Shown: positions 24,066 through 32,489, numbered from the stretch's first letter. The stretch: DNA of 40,099 nucleotides from JAGOGN01 sp036652735 (GCA_036652735.1 JAVVVI010000020.1:1-40099); one strand, 5' to 3'. Made by a program: numbers and translations. The notes: generated from the sequence alone by a model not told the origin.

Positions 24066-25484
24066 ATGGTTTTTAGCAGCTTTACCTTTTTGTTTGCATT
24101 TTTACCGGCGGTTTTACTGCTGTACTTTATCTGCCCTAAAAAGTTCCGCAATTTCATTTTGCTGGCATTCAGCTTATTGTTTTACGCATGGGGAGAACCC
24201 ATTTATGTGTGCATTATGTTGTTTTCAACAGTGTTTGATTATGTTAACGGATTACTCATAGGGAAGTTTCGAGAAAATGAGAATGAAAAAGCTGCGAAGG
24301 CCGTTTTGATAGCTTCTGTGGTTATCAATCTTGGAATCCTGTGCTTTTTCAAGTATACCGATTTCTTTATAACAAATGTGAATACACTTACAGGAAGTGG
24401 ACTGAACCTCCTTGGCATTGCTCTTCCCATAGGAATATCATTTTATACGTTCCAGACGTTGTCCTATACAATAGATGTATACCGGGGAAATGTAGAAGTT
24501 CAGCATAATATCATTAATTTTGGAACGTATGTTACCCTGTTTCCGCAGTTAATTGCAGGCCCCATTGTACAATATAAAACGGTGGAAGAGGATTTAAACA
24601 ACAGAAGAATCAGTATTCCGGAGATCTCAAAGGGAATTCAGCGCTTTTTAATTGGTCTTGGGAAAAAAGTGTTGATTGCCAATCAGGTTGGAGCAATTTG
24701 GGAACAGGTTCACAAAATGGTTCCTCAGGAAATGAGTGTTCTAACAGCATGGGTGGGAATTCTGGCATTTACATTTCAGATTTATTTTGATTTCTCAGGT
24801 TACTCGGATATGGCAATTGGCCTTGGCCATGTGTTTGGATTCCGCTTTTTGGAGAACTTTGAACATCCATATGAGTCCAGGAGTATTACAGAGTTTTGGA
24901 GAAGATGGCACATCTCTCTGGGCGCATGGTTTCGGGAATATTTATATATTCCCCTTGGAGGAAACAGAGTTTCGGTGCCAAGACATATTTTAAACCTTTT
25001 CATTGTTTGGTTTTTAACCGGATTTTGGCATGGGTCAAGTTGGAATTTTGTGGCATGGGGCTTATATTTCTTTGTGATTTTGATTTTGGAAAAATATTTT
25101 TTATTGAAAAGATTGCAAACTCTGCCTGCCATAGTAGGGCATGTTTACAGTGTTCTATTAATTGTGTTTGGCTGGGTGCTGTTTGCCAATGAGAGTTTTG
25201 CCCAGATTGGGGGATATTTTGCAGGTTTATTTGGTGCATCCGGAATGCTCTTTGACAGTCAGGGAATTTATTTGCTGCAGAACAGTGCCTTGATTCTGCT
25301 AATTGCTGCCATTGGATCTACACAGCTATTGAAAAAAAGCTATCACTATCTTATGAAGAGATTTAATAAACACACATGGATAATTCAGAGAGTAGCGGAT
25401 GTCTGCGGAATCCTTTTGTTTCTTCTTTGTGTGGCGCACTTGGCAGGAGATACTTATAACCCATTTTTATACTTTAGATTTTAG
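24066..25484 (+). CDS. MBOAT-family O-acyltransferase (AlgI/DltB type)
   Basis: 472 aa polytopic membrane protein. Family marks: QLIAGPIVQY (about 158-167), the amphipathic block FWRRWHISLGAWFREYLYIPLGGNR, and the catalytic His H322 in FWHGSSWNF. AlgI/DltB enzymes pass an acyl group, usually acetyl, across the membrane to an extracellular partner. The next gene encodes a DHHW protein of the AlgJ/AlgX-like kind, so the pair probably O-acetylates a surface polysaccharide or wall polymer. No dlt genes are present, which argues against D-alanylation. Confidence 0.92.
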   Translation: MVFSSFTFLFAFLPAVLLLYFICPKKFRNFILLAFSLLFYAWGEPIYVCIMLFSTVFDYVNGLLIGKFRENENEKAAKAVLIASVVINLGILCFFKYTDFFITNVNTLTGSGLNLLGIALPIGISFYTFQTLSYTIDVYRGNVEVQHNIINFGTYVTLFPQLIAGPIVQYKTVEEDLNNRRISIPEISKGIQRFLIGLGKKVLIANQVGAIWEQVHKMVPQEMSVLTAWVGILAFTFQIYFDFSGYSDMAIGLGHVFGFRFLENFEHPYESRSITEFWRRWHISLGAWFREYLYIPLGGNRVSVPRHILNLFIVWFLTGFWHGSSWNFVAWGLYFFVILILEKYFLLKRLQTLPAIVGHVYSVLLIVFGWVLFANESFAQIGGYFAGLFGASGMLFDSQGIYLLQNSALILLIAAIGSTQLLKKSYHYLMKRFNKHTWIIQRVADVCGILLFLLCVAHLAGDTYNPFLYFRF

Positions 25485-25495
25485 GAGGGAACAAA

Positions 25496-26608
25496 ATGCG
25501 AAAATCTTCGCTTATTACAGTGATTGCGTTTTCAGTCCTTTTAGGATCGCTTACACTAATTAATTTTATTGCACCTCAGAAGGAGATGTCGGAAAATGAG
25601 AACCGGTATCTGAAGCAGTTTGCAAAACCTACGTTGAAGACGGTATTTGATGGGAGCTTTGAACGTGACTTTGAAAGTTACATGAATGACCAGATGGTGT
25701 GTCGTGATTCCTTTATTACATTGAAACAATATACCCAGCGTTTATTGGGAAGCAGCGAGTTGAATGGCGTTTATGTGGGAAAGGACGGCTATTTTATTGA
25801 AGCAATCACCAAAGAAAGTGCAAATTGGCCGCAGTATGAAAAAAATTGCCGTGCAATTACAGAATTTCTCAAAGAAAGTGGATTGGAAAAAGAACACCAG
25901 TCGGTAATGGTGGTGCCAACGGCGGGACTTGTTTTAAAGGATAAATTACCGGAGAATGCACCAATGATAGACCAAAATGTACTCTTAAAAGAGTGGAAAA
26001 ATAGAGCATTAAATGGAAGCTTTATTGATGTGAGAATGCCTTTAGCCAATTGTGAAGCACCTTATTACAAAACAGATCATCATTGGACCACAGAGGGCGC
26101 TTATCAGGCATATATTGAACTATGCACCCAGAAGAATCTATCCAATCAGGATGCATATGAGCATCATACGGTTACAACCTCCTTTTTTGGAACCCTATAT
26201 TCCAAAGCACTGCTTCCTTGTAAACCGGATACGATTACACTTTACACAAACAAGAATCAAGAGGAACTTTGTCTTACGGGTGATGGAGAACCCATATCCT
26301 TATATGAGAAGCCAGCATTAAAGACAAAGAGCAAATATGAAGTTTTTTTAGGTGGTAATTACAGTGAAGTACAGGTAAAGACCAAGGTGAAGAATGGTGG
26401 GAAACTTTTAATTATAAAGGATTCCTTTGCAAATAGTTTTCTGCCCTTTTTAACCGGTGAATTTGAAGAAATCTCCATGTTGGATTTAAGATACTATCAA
26501 GGATCGGCATTGGAGTATATAAAGGAACACAAAATTACAGATGTTCTATTTTTATATGGTATAAAAACACTCTTTGATGACACGAATTTACCAAAATTAG
26601 GGTTTTAA
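25496..26608 (+). CDS. DHHW-family (AlgX/AlgJ-like) secreted protein
   Basis: 370 aa. N-terminal signal anchor (about 6-26), then an SGNH-like fold with the defining motif D194-H195-H196-W197 in YKTDHHWTTEGAY and a second conserved block LIIKDSFANSFLPFL (nucleophile-elbow-like DSF). This family works with MBOAT proteins and carries out the extracellular acetyl transfer step. RBS AGGAGGG upstream of the ATG, and 11 nt after the MBOAT gene. Last gene of the operon. Confidence 0.88.
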   Translation: MRKSSLITVIAFSVLLGSLTLINFIAPQKEMSENENRYLKQFAKPTLKTVFDGSFERDFESYMNDQMVCRDSFITLKQYTQRLLGSSELNGVYVGKDGYFIEAITKESANWPQYEKNCRAITEFLKESGLEKEHQSVMVVPTAGLVLKDKLPENAPMIDQNVLLKEWKNRALNGSFIDVRMPLANCEAPYYKTDHHWTTEGAYQAYIELCTQKNLSNQDAYEHHTVTTSFFGTLYSKALLPCKPDTITLYTNKNQEELCLTGDGEPISLYEKPALKTKSKYEVFLGGNYSEVQVKTKVKNGGKLLIIKDSFANSFLPFLTGEFEEISMLDLRYYQGSALEYIKEHKITDVLFLYGIKTLFDDTNLPKLGF

Positions 26609-26641
26609 TTTCAAGTTCTGGTTTTTTTCTATAGAAGACTG

Positions 26642-26650
26642 TGGTATGAT
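26642..26650 (+). promoter_or_regulatory. Extended -10 promoter of the small gene at 26678
   Basis: TGG-TATGAT at 26642-26650; the -35 area is only a T-rich run (26622-26628). Confidence 0.45.
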
Positions 26651-26677
26651 AAAAGAAAAATAGCAGGAGGCAATAGT

Positions 26678-26968
26678 ATGCACGTATATGATACAGTAAA
26701 AAAAGAGGAATTAGAATTGGACACCAAGGGACTGATTGATATTATGATTGCAGGACGTCAGGTAGATTGTGTGCTAAAGGAAAAGAAGTCAGATGACATG
26801 GGTTATCTTACCTGGGACATAGAGCATTGGAGTACCGTGAATGGCAATCGTTTTATTCGTTGTTATTCTCTTGAAGGAAGAGTGTTGGGCGAATCTACGG
26901 GACATAATATTTATGATTTACAGAATGACTTTAAGCCGGAAGAGGCTTTAAAGGTACAACTTAGCTAA
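26678..26968 (+). CDS. Small protein of unknown function (96 aa)
   Basis: I do not recognise a family. The protein is soluble, acidic and mixed alpha/beta by appearance. It has no Cys pair beyond two isolated Cys, no signal peptide and no membrane span; a central segment, YLTWDIEHWSTVNGNRFIRC, is rich in aromatics. The coding call rests on a good RBS (AGGAGG 8 nt before the ATG), codon use like its neighbours, and its own promoter and strong terminator, which make it a single-gene unit. Confidence 0.7.
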   Translation: MHVYDTVKKEELELDTKGLIDIMIAGRQVDCVLKEKKSDDMGYLTWDIEHWSTVNGNRFIRCYSLEGRVLGESTGHNIYDLQNDFKPEEALKVQLS

Positions 26969-26987
26969 AATTATTACTCATCTCTAT

Positions 26988-27036
26988 AAAGGACAGCAGC
27001 GGTATTGAAAACAACAATCGCTGCTGTCCTTTTTTT
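26988..27036 (+). terminator. Strong intrinsic terminator after the small gene
   Basis: AAAGGACAGCAGCG (26988-27001) pairs perfectly with CGCTGCTGTCC plus T residues (27019-27032). The inner ATTG/CAAT pair (27004-27007/27015-27018) extends the stem. A seven-T tail runs to 27036. Confidence 0.95.
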
Positions 27037-27063
27037 GTGATACACTTAATCTTAGCATAGAGT
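27035..27063 (+). promoter_or_regulatory. Candidate promoter of the double-cubane reductase operon
   Basis: TTGTGA (27035-27040), 17-nt spacer, TAGAGT (27058-27063), starting in the last bases of the preceding terminator. Confidence 0.5.
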
Positions 27064-27098
27064 GCAAAAATCAAATGAGAATATTGGAGGATTTTAGG

Positions 27099-28373
27099 AT
27101 GGCAGATTACCGAAAAATGTGGGAAGAACTGGGAATGGATGTGGAAACCCATGATCAGTTATGTGAAGTATTACCGGCAGCCTTTGGGGACGTATTTTTA
27201 TCACAGGAAAACAGACCGGAAGCGATGGATTATTATAATTTTGTAGTATCAGAGATTCATGGGGTTCGTCCGGCTGAATTAATAGAACATCAGAAAAAGG
27301 GCGGAAAAGTATTTGGTACGTTCTGTGTGTATGTTCCGGATGAAATTATTTTTGCAGCGGATGCAATCGCAACCGGATTATGTGGGGGTTCTCAATTCTG
27401 GGTAGCCGGAGGGGAAAAAGTATTACCAACCAATACCTGCCCATTAATAAAAGCATCTGTTGGAGCTAGATTAGACCGTACCTGTCCATTTTTCAGAATT
27501 GCCGATATGTATGTTGGTGAGACGACTTGTGATGGTAAGAAAAAAGCATGGGAGATTTTAGCTGAGGATGTGCCTCTTCATGTTATGAATCTTCCACAGA
27601 TGAAACGTGCAAAAGATATACAGGCATGGATGGAAGAAATCGAAGATTTTAAAGGTATTGTTGAGGACTTTACAGGGAATAAAGTCACAGCAGAAAAGCT
27701 TTCTGAAAGCATTAAACTTATCAATGGAAAAAGAAGAGCATTACAGCGTCTGTATGATTTCAGAAAAAATGAAATGGTTCCAATTAGCGGAAGAGACTGT
27801 CTTGTAATTTCACAGATTGCATTTTACGATGACCCAACCAGATTTACAGAAATGACCAATAAGCTTTGTGATGAATTGGATCAGAGAGTAAAAAATGGAA
27901 TCAGTGTCTGTGAAAAAGGAACAAAAAGAATACTTTTAACCGGAACACCTCTTGCAATTCCCAACTGGAAATTGCATAATGTAGTAGAGACCAGTGGCGG
28001 AGTAGTAGTATGTGAAGAGATGTGTACCGGAACCAGATACTTTGAAAAACAGGTAGATGAGACACAGACAACACTTGAAGGTCAGATGAATGCACTGTCG
28101 GAGCGTTATATGAATATTAACTGTGCTTGCTTTACACCGAATACAGGAAGAATTGATGATATTATACGTCTTGCAAAAGAATATAAAGTAGATGGAATCA
28201 TTGATGTAAATCTGAAGTTCTGTAATCTATATGATTCAGAAGGATTCCTTGTAGAGAGAGCAATGAAGGAAGCAGGAATTCCTGTTCTTGGAATTGAAAC
28301 GGATTATACGGACAGTGATGCACAGCAGCTTCGTACCAGAGTAAGTGCGTTTATAGAAATGTTGAATAAATAA
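27099..28373 (+). CDS. Double-cubane-cluster reductase (2-hydroxyacyl-CoA dehydratase family)
   Basis: 424 aa, single-subunit member of the HgdB/BcrC/DCCP superfamily. Candidate cluster ligands are C76 (GTFCVYVP), C95 (GLCGGSQF), C114 (TNTCPLIK), C129 (DRTCPFF) and C144 (TTCDGKK), with further Cys in the C-terminal half. The LPTNTCPLIKASVG type and the neighbours, a DUF3343 gene and one ASKHA activator, fit the double-cubane cluster proteins. These receive very-low-potential electrons and reduce small molecules; the physiological substrate is unknown. The absence of a second dehydratase subunit argues against a classical 2-hydroxyacyl-CoA dehydratase. The ATG at 27099 is chosen because GGAGG at 27086-27090 precedes it, not the in-frame ATG at 27075. 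Confidence 0.85.
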   Translation: MADYRKMWEELGMDVETHDQLCEVLPAAFGDVFLSQENRPEAMDYYNFVVSEIHGVRPAELIEHQKKGGKVFGTFCVYVPDEIIFAADAIATGLCGGSQFWVAGGEKVLPTNTCPLIKASVGARLDRTCPFFRIADMYVGETTCDGKKKAWEILAEDVPLHVMNLPQMKRAKDIQAWMEEIEDFKGIVEDFTGNKVTAEKLSESIKLINGKRRALQRLYDFRKNEMVPISGRDCLVISQIAFYDDPTRFTEMTNKLCDELDQRVKNGISVCEKGTKRILLTGTPLAIPNWKLHNVVETSGGVVVCEEMCTGTRYFEKQVDETQTTLEGQMNALSERYMNINCACFTPNTGRIDDIIRLAKEYKVDGIIDVNLKFCNLYDSEGFLVERAMKEAGIPVLGIETDYTDSDAQQLRTRVSAFIEMLNK

Positions 28374-28391
28374 CGGATAGGAGAACAAAGA

Positions 28392-28652
28392 ATGGGAGCA
28401 AAACAATGCTATGTCTTGTTTCCCAATCATGATAACGGTATCCGTCTTTATAATCACCTAAAAGAAGCAGAAATTAAAGCCACGATAGCACCGACGCCAA
28501 GAGCACTGAGTAAGTGCTGCGGCATTTCCCTCCTTATTCAGGAGGAAGATGTTGAGAGGGTTCGGTCCGTCGTGGCTTTTTCTAAGGTAGAGATTATTGA
28601 TATCATGAAATTGGAAAAAGACATAAATCCCCAAAGGGATAAATATTGTTAA
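28392..28652 (+). CDS. DUF3343 protein (putative Se/S carrier-like)
   Basis: 86 aa. It has the compact alpha/beta pattern of DUF3343: QCYVLFPNHDNGIRLYNHLK, then IAPTPRALSKCCGISLLI with adjacent Cys C42-C43, and a C-terminal VEIIDIMKL strand. Pfam describes the family as putative Se/S carrier-like; its biochemical role is not settled. It lies between the reductase and its activator, an arrangement I associate with double-cubane operons. RBS AGGAG upstream of the ATG. Confidence 0.82.
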   Translation: MGAKQCYVLFPNHDNGIRLYNHLKEAEIKATIAPTPRALSKCCGISLLIQEEDVERVRSVVAFSKVEIIDIMKLEKDINPQRDKYC

Positions 28653-28670
28653 AGGAACGAGGGGAATAAC

Positions 28671-29441
28671 ATGAATTACGTTGGAATAGACATTGGTTCA
28701 ACCGCATCGAAAGTATGCGTACTTGGGGGTAGCGAAGCGTATTTTGTACTGCCTACGGGTTGGAGTAGTAAAGAGACAACTCAGATTATTAAAAAACGTC
28801 TTGAGGAAATGGGAGTTGGTATTGGTAACAAGGAGAGTGTAATTGTTGCAACCGGGTATGGAAGAGTAGCTGTTGATTTTGCAGATCGTGTAATTACGGA
28901 GATTACCTGTCATGGAAGAGGGGGCAGAGAACTATATGGAGGAGACTGCACAATTATTGATGTAGGTGGACAGGATACCAAAGTAATACTTATTGAGAAT
29001 GGTTTGGTAAGTGATTTCCTTATGAATGACAAGTGTTCTGCCGGAACAGGAAAATTTCTGGAGATAATGGCAAATCGTTTGGGAGTTACCATTGATGAGT
29101 TATTTGAACTTGCACAAACCGGTAAGATTCTTCCAATTAGTTCGCTTTGCACGGTATTTGCAGAATCTGAGGTAATTAATTATATAGGAGACGGACAGCC
29201 AAGAGAAAATATTGCCGCAGGTGTGGTGGAGTCGGTTGTTGCCAAAGTGGCTGCTTTTGCCCAGAAAAAAAGAATTGGAACTACCGTTACACTTACAGGA
29301 GGATTAAGCAGCAGTCCTTATTTTACAAAACAGCTTGGACATAAATTAGGAGCTGAAATCCTTCCAAGAACACAGGGAAGGTATGCAGGAGCATTGGGAG
29401 CGGCACTTATTGCAAGAGAAAAAGGAGGAAATGAATCATGA
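28671..29441 (+). CDS. ATP-dependent activator of the reductase (BadF/BcrA/HgdC-type ASKHA ATPase)
   Basis: 256 aa. ASKHA fold: phosphate-1 loop GIDIGSTASKVCV (5-17), phosphate-2 region DVGGQDTKVI (97-106), and the adenosine motif in LTGGLSSSPYF. Bridging [4Fe-4S] cysteines are C122 (NDKCSAGTG) and C160 (SSLCTVFAESEV), one of each per subunit of the homodimer, as in HgdC. It hydrolyses ATP to inject a low-potential electron into the double-cubane partner. It overlaps the next gene by four bases (ATGA). Confidence 0.9.
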   Translation: MNYVGIDIGSTASKVCVLGGSEAYFVLPTGWSSKETTQIIKKRLEEMGVGIGNKESVIVATGYGRVAVDFADRVITEITCHGRGGRELYGGDCTIIDVGGQDTKVILIENGLVSDFLMNDKCSAGTGKFLEIMANRLGVTIDELFELAQTGKILPISSLCTVFAESEVINYIGDGQPRENIAAGVVESVVAKVAAFAQKKRIGTTVTLTGGLSSSPYFTKQLGHKLGAEILPRTQGRYAGALGAALIAREKGGNES

Positions 29442-30658
29442 CAAAAGAAGAAGCAGAAAGAAAGCTGGAACAGAACGGACAGAATCATATTTTGAGATTT
29501 TATGATGAATTGTCAAAAAAACAGCAGCAGGAGCTTTTGACACAGATAGAAGAGACCGATTTTCAACAAATCAAACAAGCCCAGGGAATAGAAACCGCAA
29601 GGGGTAACATAACACCTATTGAGGTTATGCAAAGGGAAGAAATCACTCGACGGGAAGAGGAGCTTACAAAGATTGGTTTAGAAGTGTTGAAACAGGGAAA
29701 GGTTGGACTGGTGCTTTTAGCAGGTGGAATGGGAACCAGACTGGGTTCAGATGACCCGAAGGGAATGTATGACATTGGGGAAAAAAGACCCCAGCCAATT
29801 TTCTCAAGAATCATAGCAAACCTACTGGAAGTAACAACCAGAAGCGAGACAGTTCTAAATCTGTTTATTATGACCAGTGAAAAAAATCATGACAAAACAG
29901 TTACCTTTTTTCAAGAGAATGAATATTTTGGCTATCCCAAAGAATACATCTATTTTTTCCCACAGGAAATGGCACCGGCAACGGATTTTGAAGGAAAGGT
30001 GTACCTGGAAGAAAAGGGAAGAATTGCAACATCACCAAATGGGAACGGAGGATGGTTCACATCCATGGGGAAGGCTGGATTATGGAATGTATTAAAAGAA
30101 CAGAATATTCTCTGGCTCAATGTCTTTGCTGTGGATAATGTGCTTCAAAGAATGGCAGATCCAATTTTTATAGGTGCTGTGACAGCAGGAAATTACGCTA
30201 CGGGGTCCAAGGTAATTAAAAAGGCAGACCCGGAGGAAAAAGTGGGTGTGATTTGCTTGGAGGATGGAAAGCCTTCTATCGTAGAGTATTATGAATTAAC
30301 CCAGCAAATGTTAACCGAGAAGGGGCCGGATGGAACACTATCCTATAATTTTGGAGTTATCCTTAATTATTTGTTCCATGTGGAAGAGCTCTATTCCATT
30401 GTGCAAAAAAAATTACCGTTACATGTAGTGGAAAAGAAGATTCCTTATATAAATAAGGATGGACAGCGGATAAAACCCCAGCAGCCCAATGGACATAAAT
30501 ATGAATCTCTTATATTGGATATGATTCATTTTATGGATCATGCACTGGCATTTGAAGTGATTCGAGAAAAGGAATTTGCACCAATTAAGAACAAAACCGG
30601 AATTGATTCTGTGGAAAGTGCTAAAGAACTGCTAAGGAAGAATCAAATCGAAGTGTAA
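29438..30658 (+). CDS. UDPGP-family (UAP1-like) UTP--sugar-1-phosphate uridylyltransferase
   Basis: 406 aa. The nucleotide-binding signature LLAGGMGTRLGSDDPKGMYDIG lies at about 93-114, followed by KPSIVEYYEL and a metal/sugar-binding VDNVL. This is the family of eukaryotic UDP-GlcNAc and UDP-glucose pyrophosphorylases (PF01704), unlike the GalU or GlmU types usual in bacteria. It makes a UDP-sugar from UTP and a sugar 1-phosphate; GlcNAc-1-P, GalNAc-1-P or Glc-1-P cannot be told apart here. It overlaps the activator gene by four bases, so it is translated with the reductase operon although no metabolic link is obvious. Confidence 0.87.
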   Translation: MTKEEAERKLEQNGQNHILRFYDELSKKQQQELLTQIEETDFQQIKQAQGIETARGNITPIEVMQREEITRREEELTKIGLEVLKQGKVGLVLLAGGMGTRLGSDDPKGMYDIGEKRPQPIFSRIIANLLEVTTRSETVLNLFIMTSEKNHDKTVTFFQENEYFGYPKEYIYFFPQEMAPATDFEGKVYLEEKGRIATSPNGNGGWFTSMGKAGLWNVLKEQNILWLNVFAVDNVLQRMADPIFIGAVTAGNYATGSKVIKKADPEEKVGVICLEDGKPSIVEYYELTQQMLTEKGPDGTLSYNFGVILNYLFHVEELYSIVQKKLPLHVVEKKIPYINKDGQRIKPQQPNGHKYESLILDMIHFMDHALAFEVIREKEFAPIKNKTGIDSVESAKELLRKNQIEV

Positions 30659-30683
30659 AATGTTAACACTTCGAAAAAAATGA

Positions 30684-30712
30684 TAGACAAATGAAGGAAA
30701 AGCGAATATACT
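30684..30712 (+). promoter_or_regulatory. Promoter of the Gate-domain gene
   Basis: TAGACA (30684-30689), 17-nt spacer, TATACT (30707-30712). Confidence 0.6.
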
Positions 30713-30754
30713 GTTGCGTGGAGAAGTAAATATTACATATACAAGGAGTACAGA

Positions 30755-31960
30755 ATGAAGGCAAAAAAAGAGAACACAGTAGTGACAGGGGAAGCTGAAC
30801 CCCGTACAAAAAAAGCAGTCAGTCTAGAAGGATTTATTTTTATTATTTGTTTTATGGTATTTTTTTGCGCAATAGAACATGTCATGGGTGGAGTCAATAT
30901 GCTGAACACCATGATGAATACAGCATTTGATTTGCTTATGAACACGGTTTTTTACATTATGTCAATTGCAGTGCTTGCGGGTGCCGTATCAGCATTGCTT
31001 TCTGAGTTTGGAGTGATTGCCTTAATTAATAAGTTATTATCACCGCTTATGAAACCATTATATGGGCTGCCGGGTGCAGCAGCAATAGGAGTTGTAACAA
31101 CTTATTTATCAGATAATCCTGCTATTTTAACTTTGACAGACGACAAAGAGTTTAAAAAATATTTCAAAAAATATCAACTGCCTGCATTAACCAATATTGG
31201 AACGGCATTTGGAATGGGACTTATTATTACCACATTTATGATTGGTGTGAAATCCCCTACCGGCGAGAGCTTTTTGGCAGCAGCATTAATTGGTAACCTG
31301 GGAGCTGTTATAGGTAGTGTAGTAAGTACCCGTATTATGTTACATTTTACATCTAAGATGTATGGAAAGACAGATTATGTAATTCCAAGAGCGGAAGGTG
31401 AAGGTGATGCCTCCCTTGCAACCAGACAGATTCGTAGTGGTGGTGTAGGTGGACGTTTTATTGAGGCGATGCTGGAGGGCGGAAAATCAGGCGTAAGCAT
31501 GGGAGCTGCAATTATACCGGGAGTACTGGTTATTTGTACCCTTGTAATGATGCTCACCAATGGGGCAAGCGCTGATGGAAGCTTTACAGGAGCTGCTTAT
31601 GAAGGAATCGGATTATTGCCAATGATTGGAGCAAAATTAGATTTCATTTTAAAACCAATCTTTGGTTTTGCAAGCCCACAGGGAATCGCAGTACCAATTA
31701 CCAGTCTTGGTGCAGCAGGGGCAGCAATTGGTCTTGTACCAAAATTAATTGCAACGGGACAGGCAACTGCTCATGATATTGCAGTCTTCACATCTATGTG
31801 TATGTGCTGGAGTGGATACCTAAGTACCCATGTTGCCATGATGGATGGTCTTCACTACAGAGAAGCAACCGGAAAAGCAATTATTAGTCATACGATTGGT
31901 GGTTTGTGTGCCGGATTCGCGGCAAACTGGCTGTATCAGTTGTTCACCCTAATATTTTAG
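30755..31960 (+). CDS. Nucleoside-recognition (Gate) domain membrane protein
   Basis: 401 aa and about eight to ten hydrophobic spans. Two Gate-like repeats are seen, one near residues 60-170 (VIALINKLLSPLMKPLYGLPGAA, then TYLSDNPAILTLTDD) and one in the second half (PIFGFASPQGIAVPITSLGAAGAA). The family includes SpmA/SpmB and nucleoside or ion transporter-like proteins; the solute is unknown. It is monocistronic with its own promoter and a hairpin after it. RBS AAGGAG upstream of the ATG. Confidence 0.8.
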   Translation: MKAKKENTVVTGEAEPRTKKAVSLEGFIFIICFMVFFCAIEHVMGGVNMLNTMMNTAFDLLMNTVFYIMSIAVLAGAVSALLSEFGVIALINKLLSPLMKPLYGLPGAAAIGVVTTYLSDNPAILTLTDDKEFKKYFKKYQLPALTNIGTAFGMGLIITTFMIGVKSPTGESFLAAALIGNLGAVIGSVVSTRIMLHFTSKMYGKTDYVIPRAEGEGDASLATRQIRSGGVGGRFIEAMLEGGKSGVSMGAAIIPGVLVICTLVMMLTNGASADGSFTGAAYEGIGLLPMIGAKLDFILKPIFGFASPQGIAVPITSLGAAGAAIGLVPKLIATGQATAHDIAVFTSMCMCWSGYLSTHVAMMDGLHYREATGKAIISHTIGGLCAGFAANWLYQLFTLIF

Positions 31961-31968
31961 ATTAGAAA

Positions 31969-32008
31969 AAGAATGGAGCTTTTGCATAATTTGCGAAGCT
32001 CCATTCTT
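31969..32008 (+). terminator. Hairpin terminator after the Gate-domain gene
   Basis: Perfect 13-bp stem, AAGAATGGAGCTT (31969-31981) with AAGCTCCATTCTT (31996-32008). The tail is short of T, so termination may be incomplete. Confidence 0.65.
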
Positions 32009-32035
32009 GTGCTATCCTTAAAAAAATAGTATAAT
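32007..32035 (+). promoter_or_regulatory. Promoter of the rhodanese-sigma-like-YhhN operon
   Basis: TTGTGC (32007-32012), 17-nt spacer, TATAAT (32030-32035). The -35 shares its first bases with the end of the preceding hairpin. Confidence 0.7.
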
Positions 32036-32090
32036 TGGACAATACTGTGGAATAAAGATAGGAATAACGAGAAAACAGTTAGGGGAATAC

Positions 32091-32489
32091 ATGACAAAGA
32101 ACAGGTTGTTGGTTCTGCTGATTTACAAGTTCCTAAGGCGAGAAAGAAAAAATTCCATAGAAACAAGTGAACTAAAGCGATATCGAAGCATTGATCAGGA
32201 AGAAGCACAGGATAGGATGGAGGAAGAAGACAATTATCTCATTGTGGATGTGAGAAGACCGGATGAATATGAACAGGGGCATATACCGAACGCAGTGAAT
32301 CTTCCACTTGAATTTATAGGAAGAACAAGACCAGGTTCGCTGCCGAACTTGGAACAGCGGATTTTTATATACTGCGGAGGTGGAAATAGGAGTCGTCAGG
32401 CAAGTGAAAAACTAGGTGAGATGGGATATACCGGAATATATGAATTTGGTGGAATTAATTTTTGGACCGGAGATATCGTTAAGGATTAG
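32091..32489 (+). CDS. Rhodanese-domain protein
   Basis: 132 aa. One rhodanese domain (about 32-130) with IVDVRRPDEYEQGHIPNAVNLPL and the active-site loop Y-C95-GGGNRS, a six-residue loop after a catalytic Cys as in sulfurtransferases. The first 16 residues (NRLLVLLIYKFL) are hydrophobic followed by basic residues, so the protein may be tethered to the membrane. It transfers sulfane sulfur or acts as a persulfide carrier; the partner is unknown. RBS AGGGG upstream of the ATG. It is the first gene of a unit with the sigma-like and YhhN genes. Confidence 0.85.
   Translation: MTKNRLLVLLIYKFLRRERKNSIETSELKRYRSIDQEEAQDRMEEEDNYLIVDVRRPDEYEQGHIPNAVNLPLEFIGRTRPGSLPNLEQRIFIYCGGGNRSRQASEKLGEMGYTGIYEFGGINFWTGDIVKD

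Noticed and set aside
24800..25239. Overlapping frames of 79-110 aa on both strands inside the MBOAT gene
   Set aside because: They lie fully within a well-supported gene in other frames, with no RBS and no recognisable family.
30649..30673. CGAAGTGT/ACACTTCG inverted repeat after the UDPGP gene as a terminator
   Set aside because: The stem is followed by a run of A on the plus strand, so there is no U tract; it does not qualify as an intrinsic terminator.
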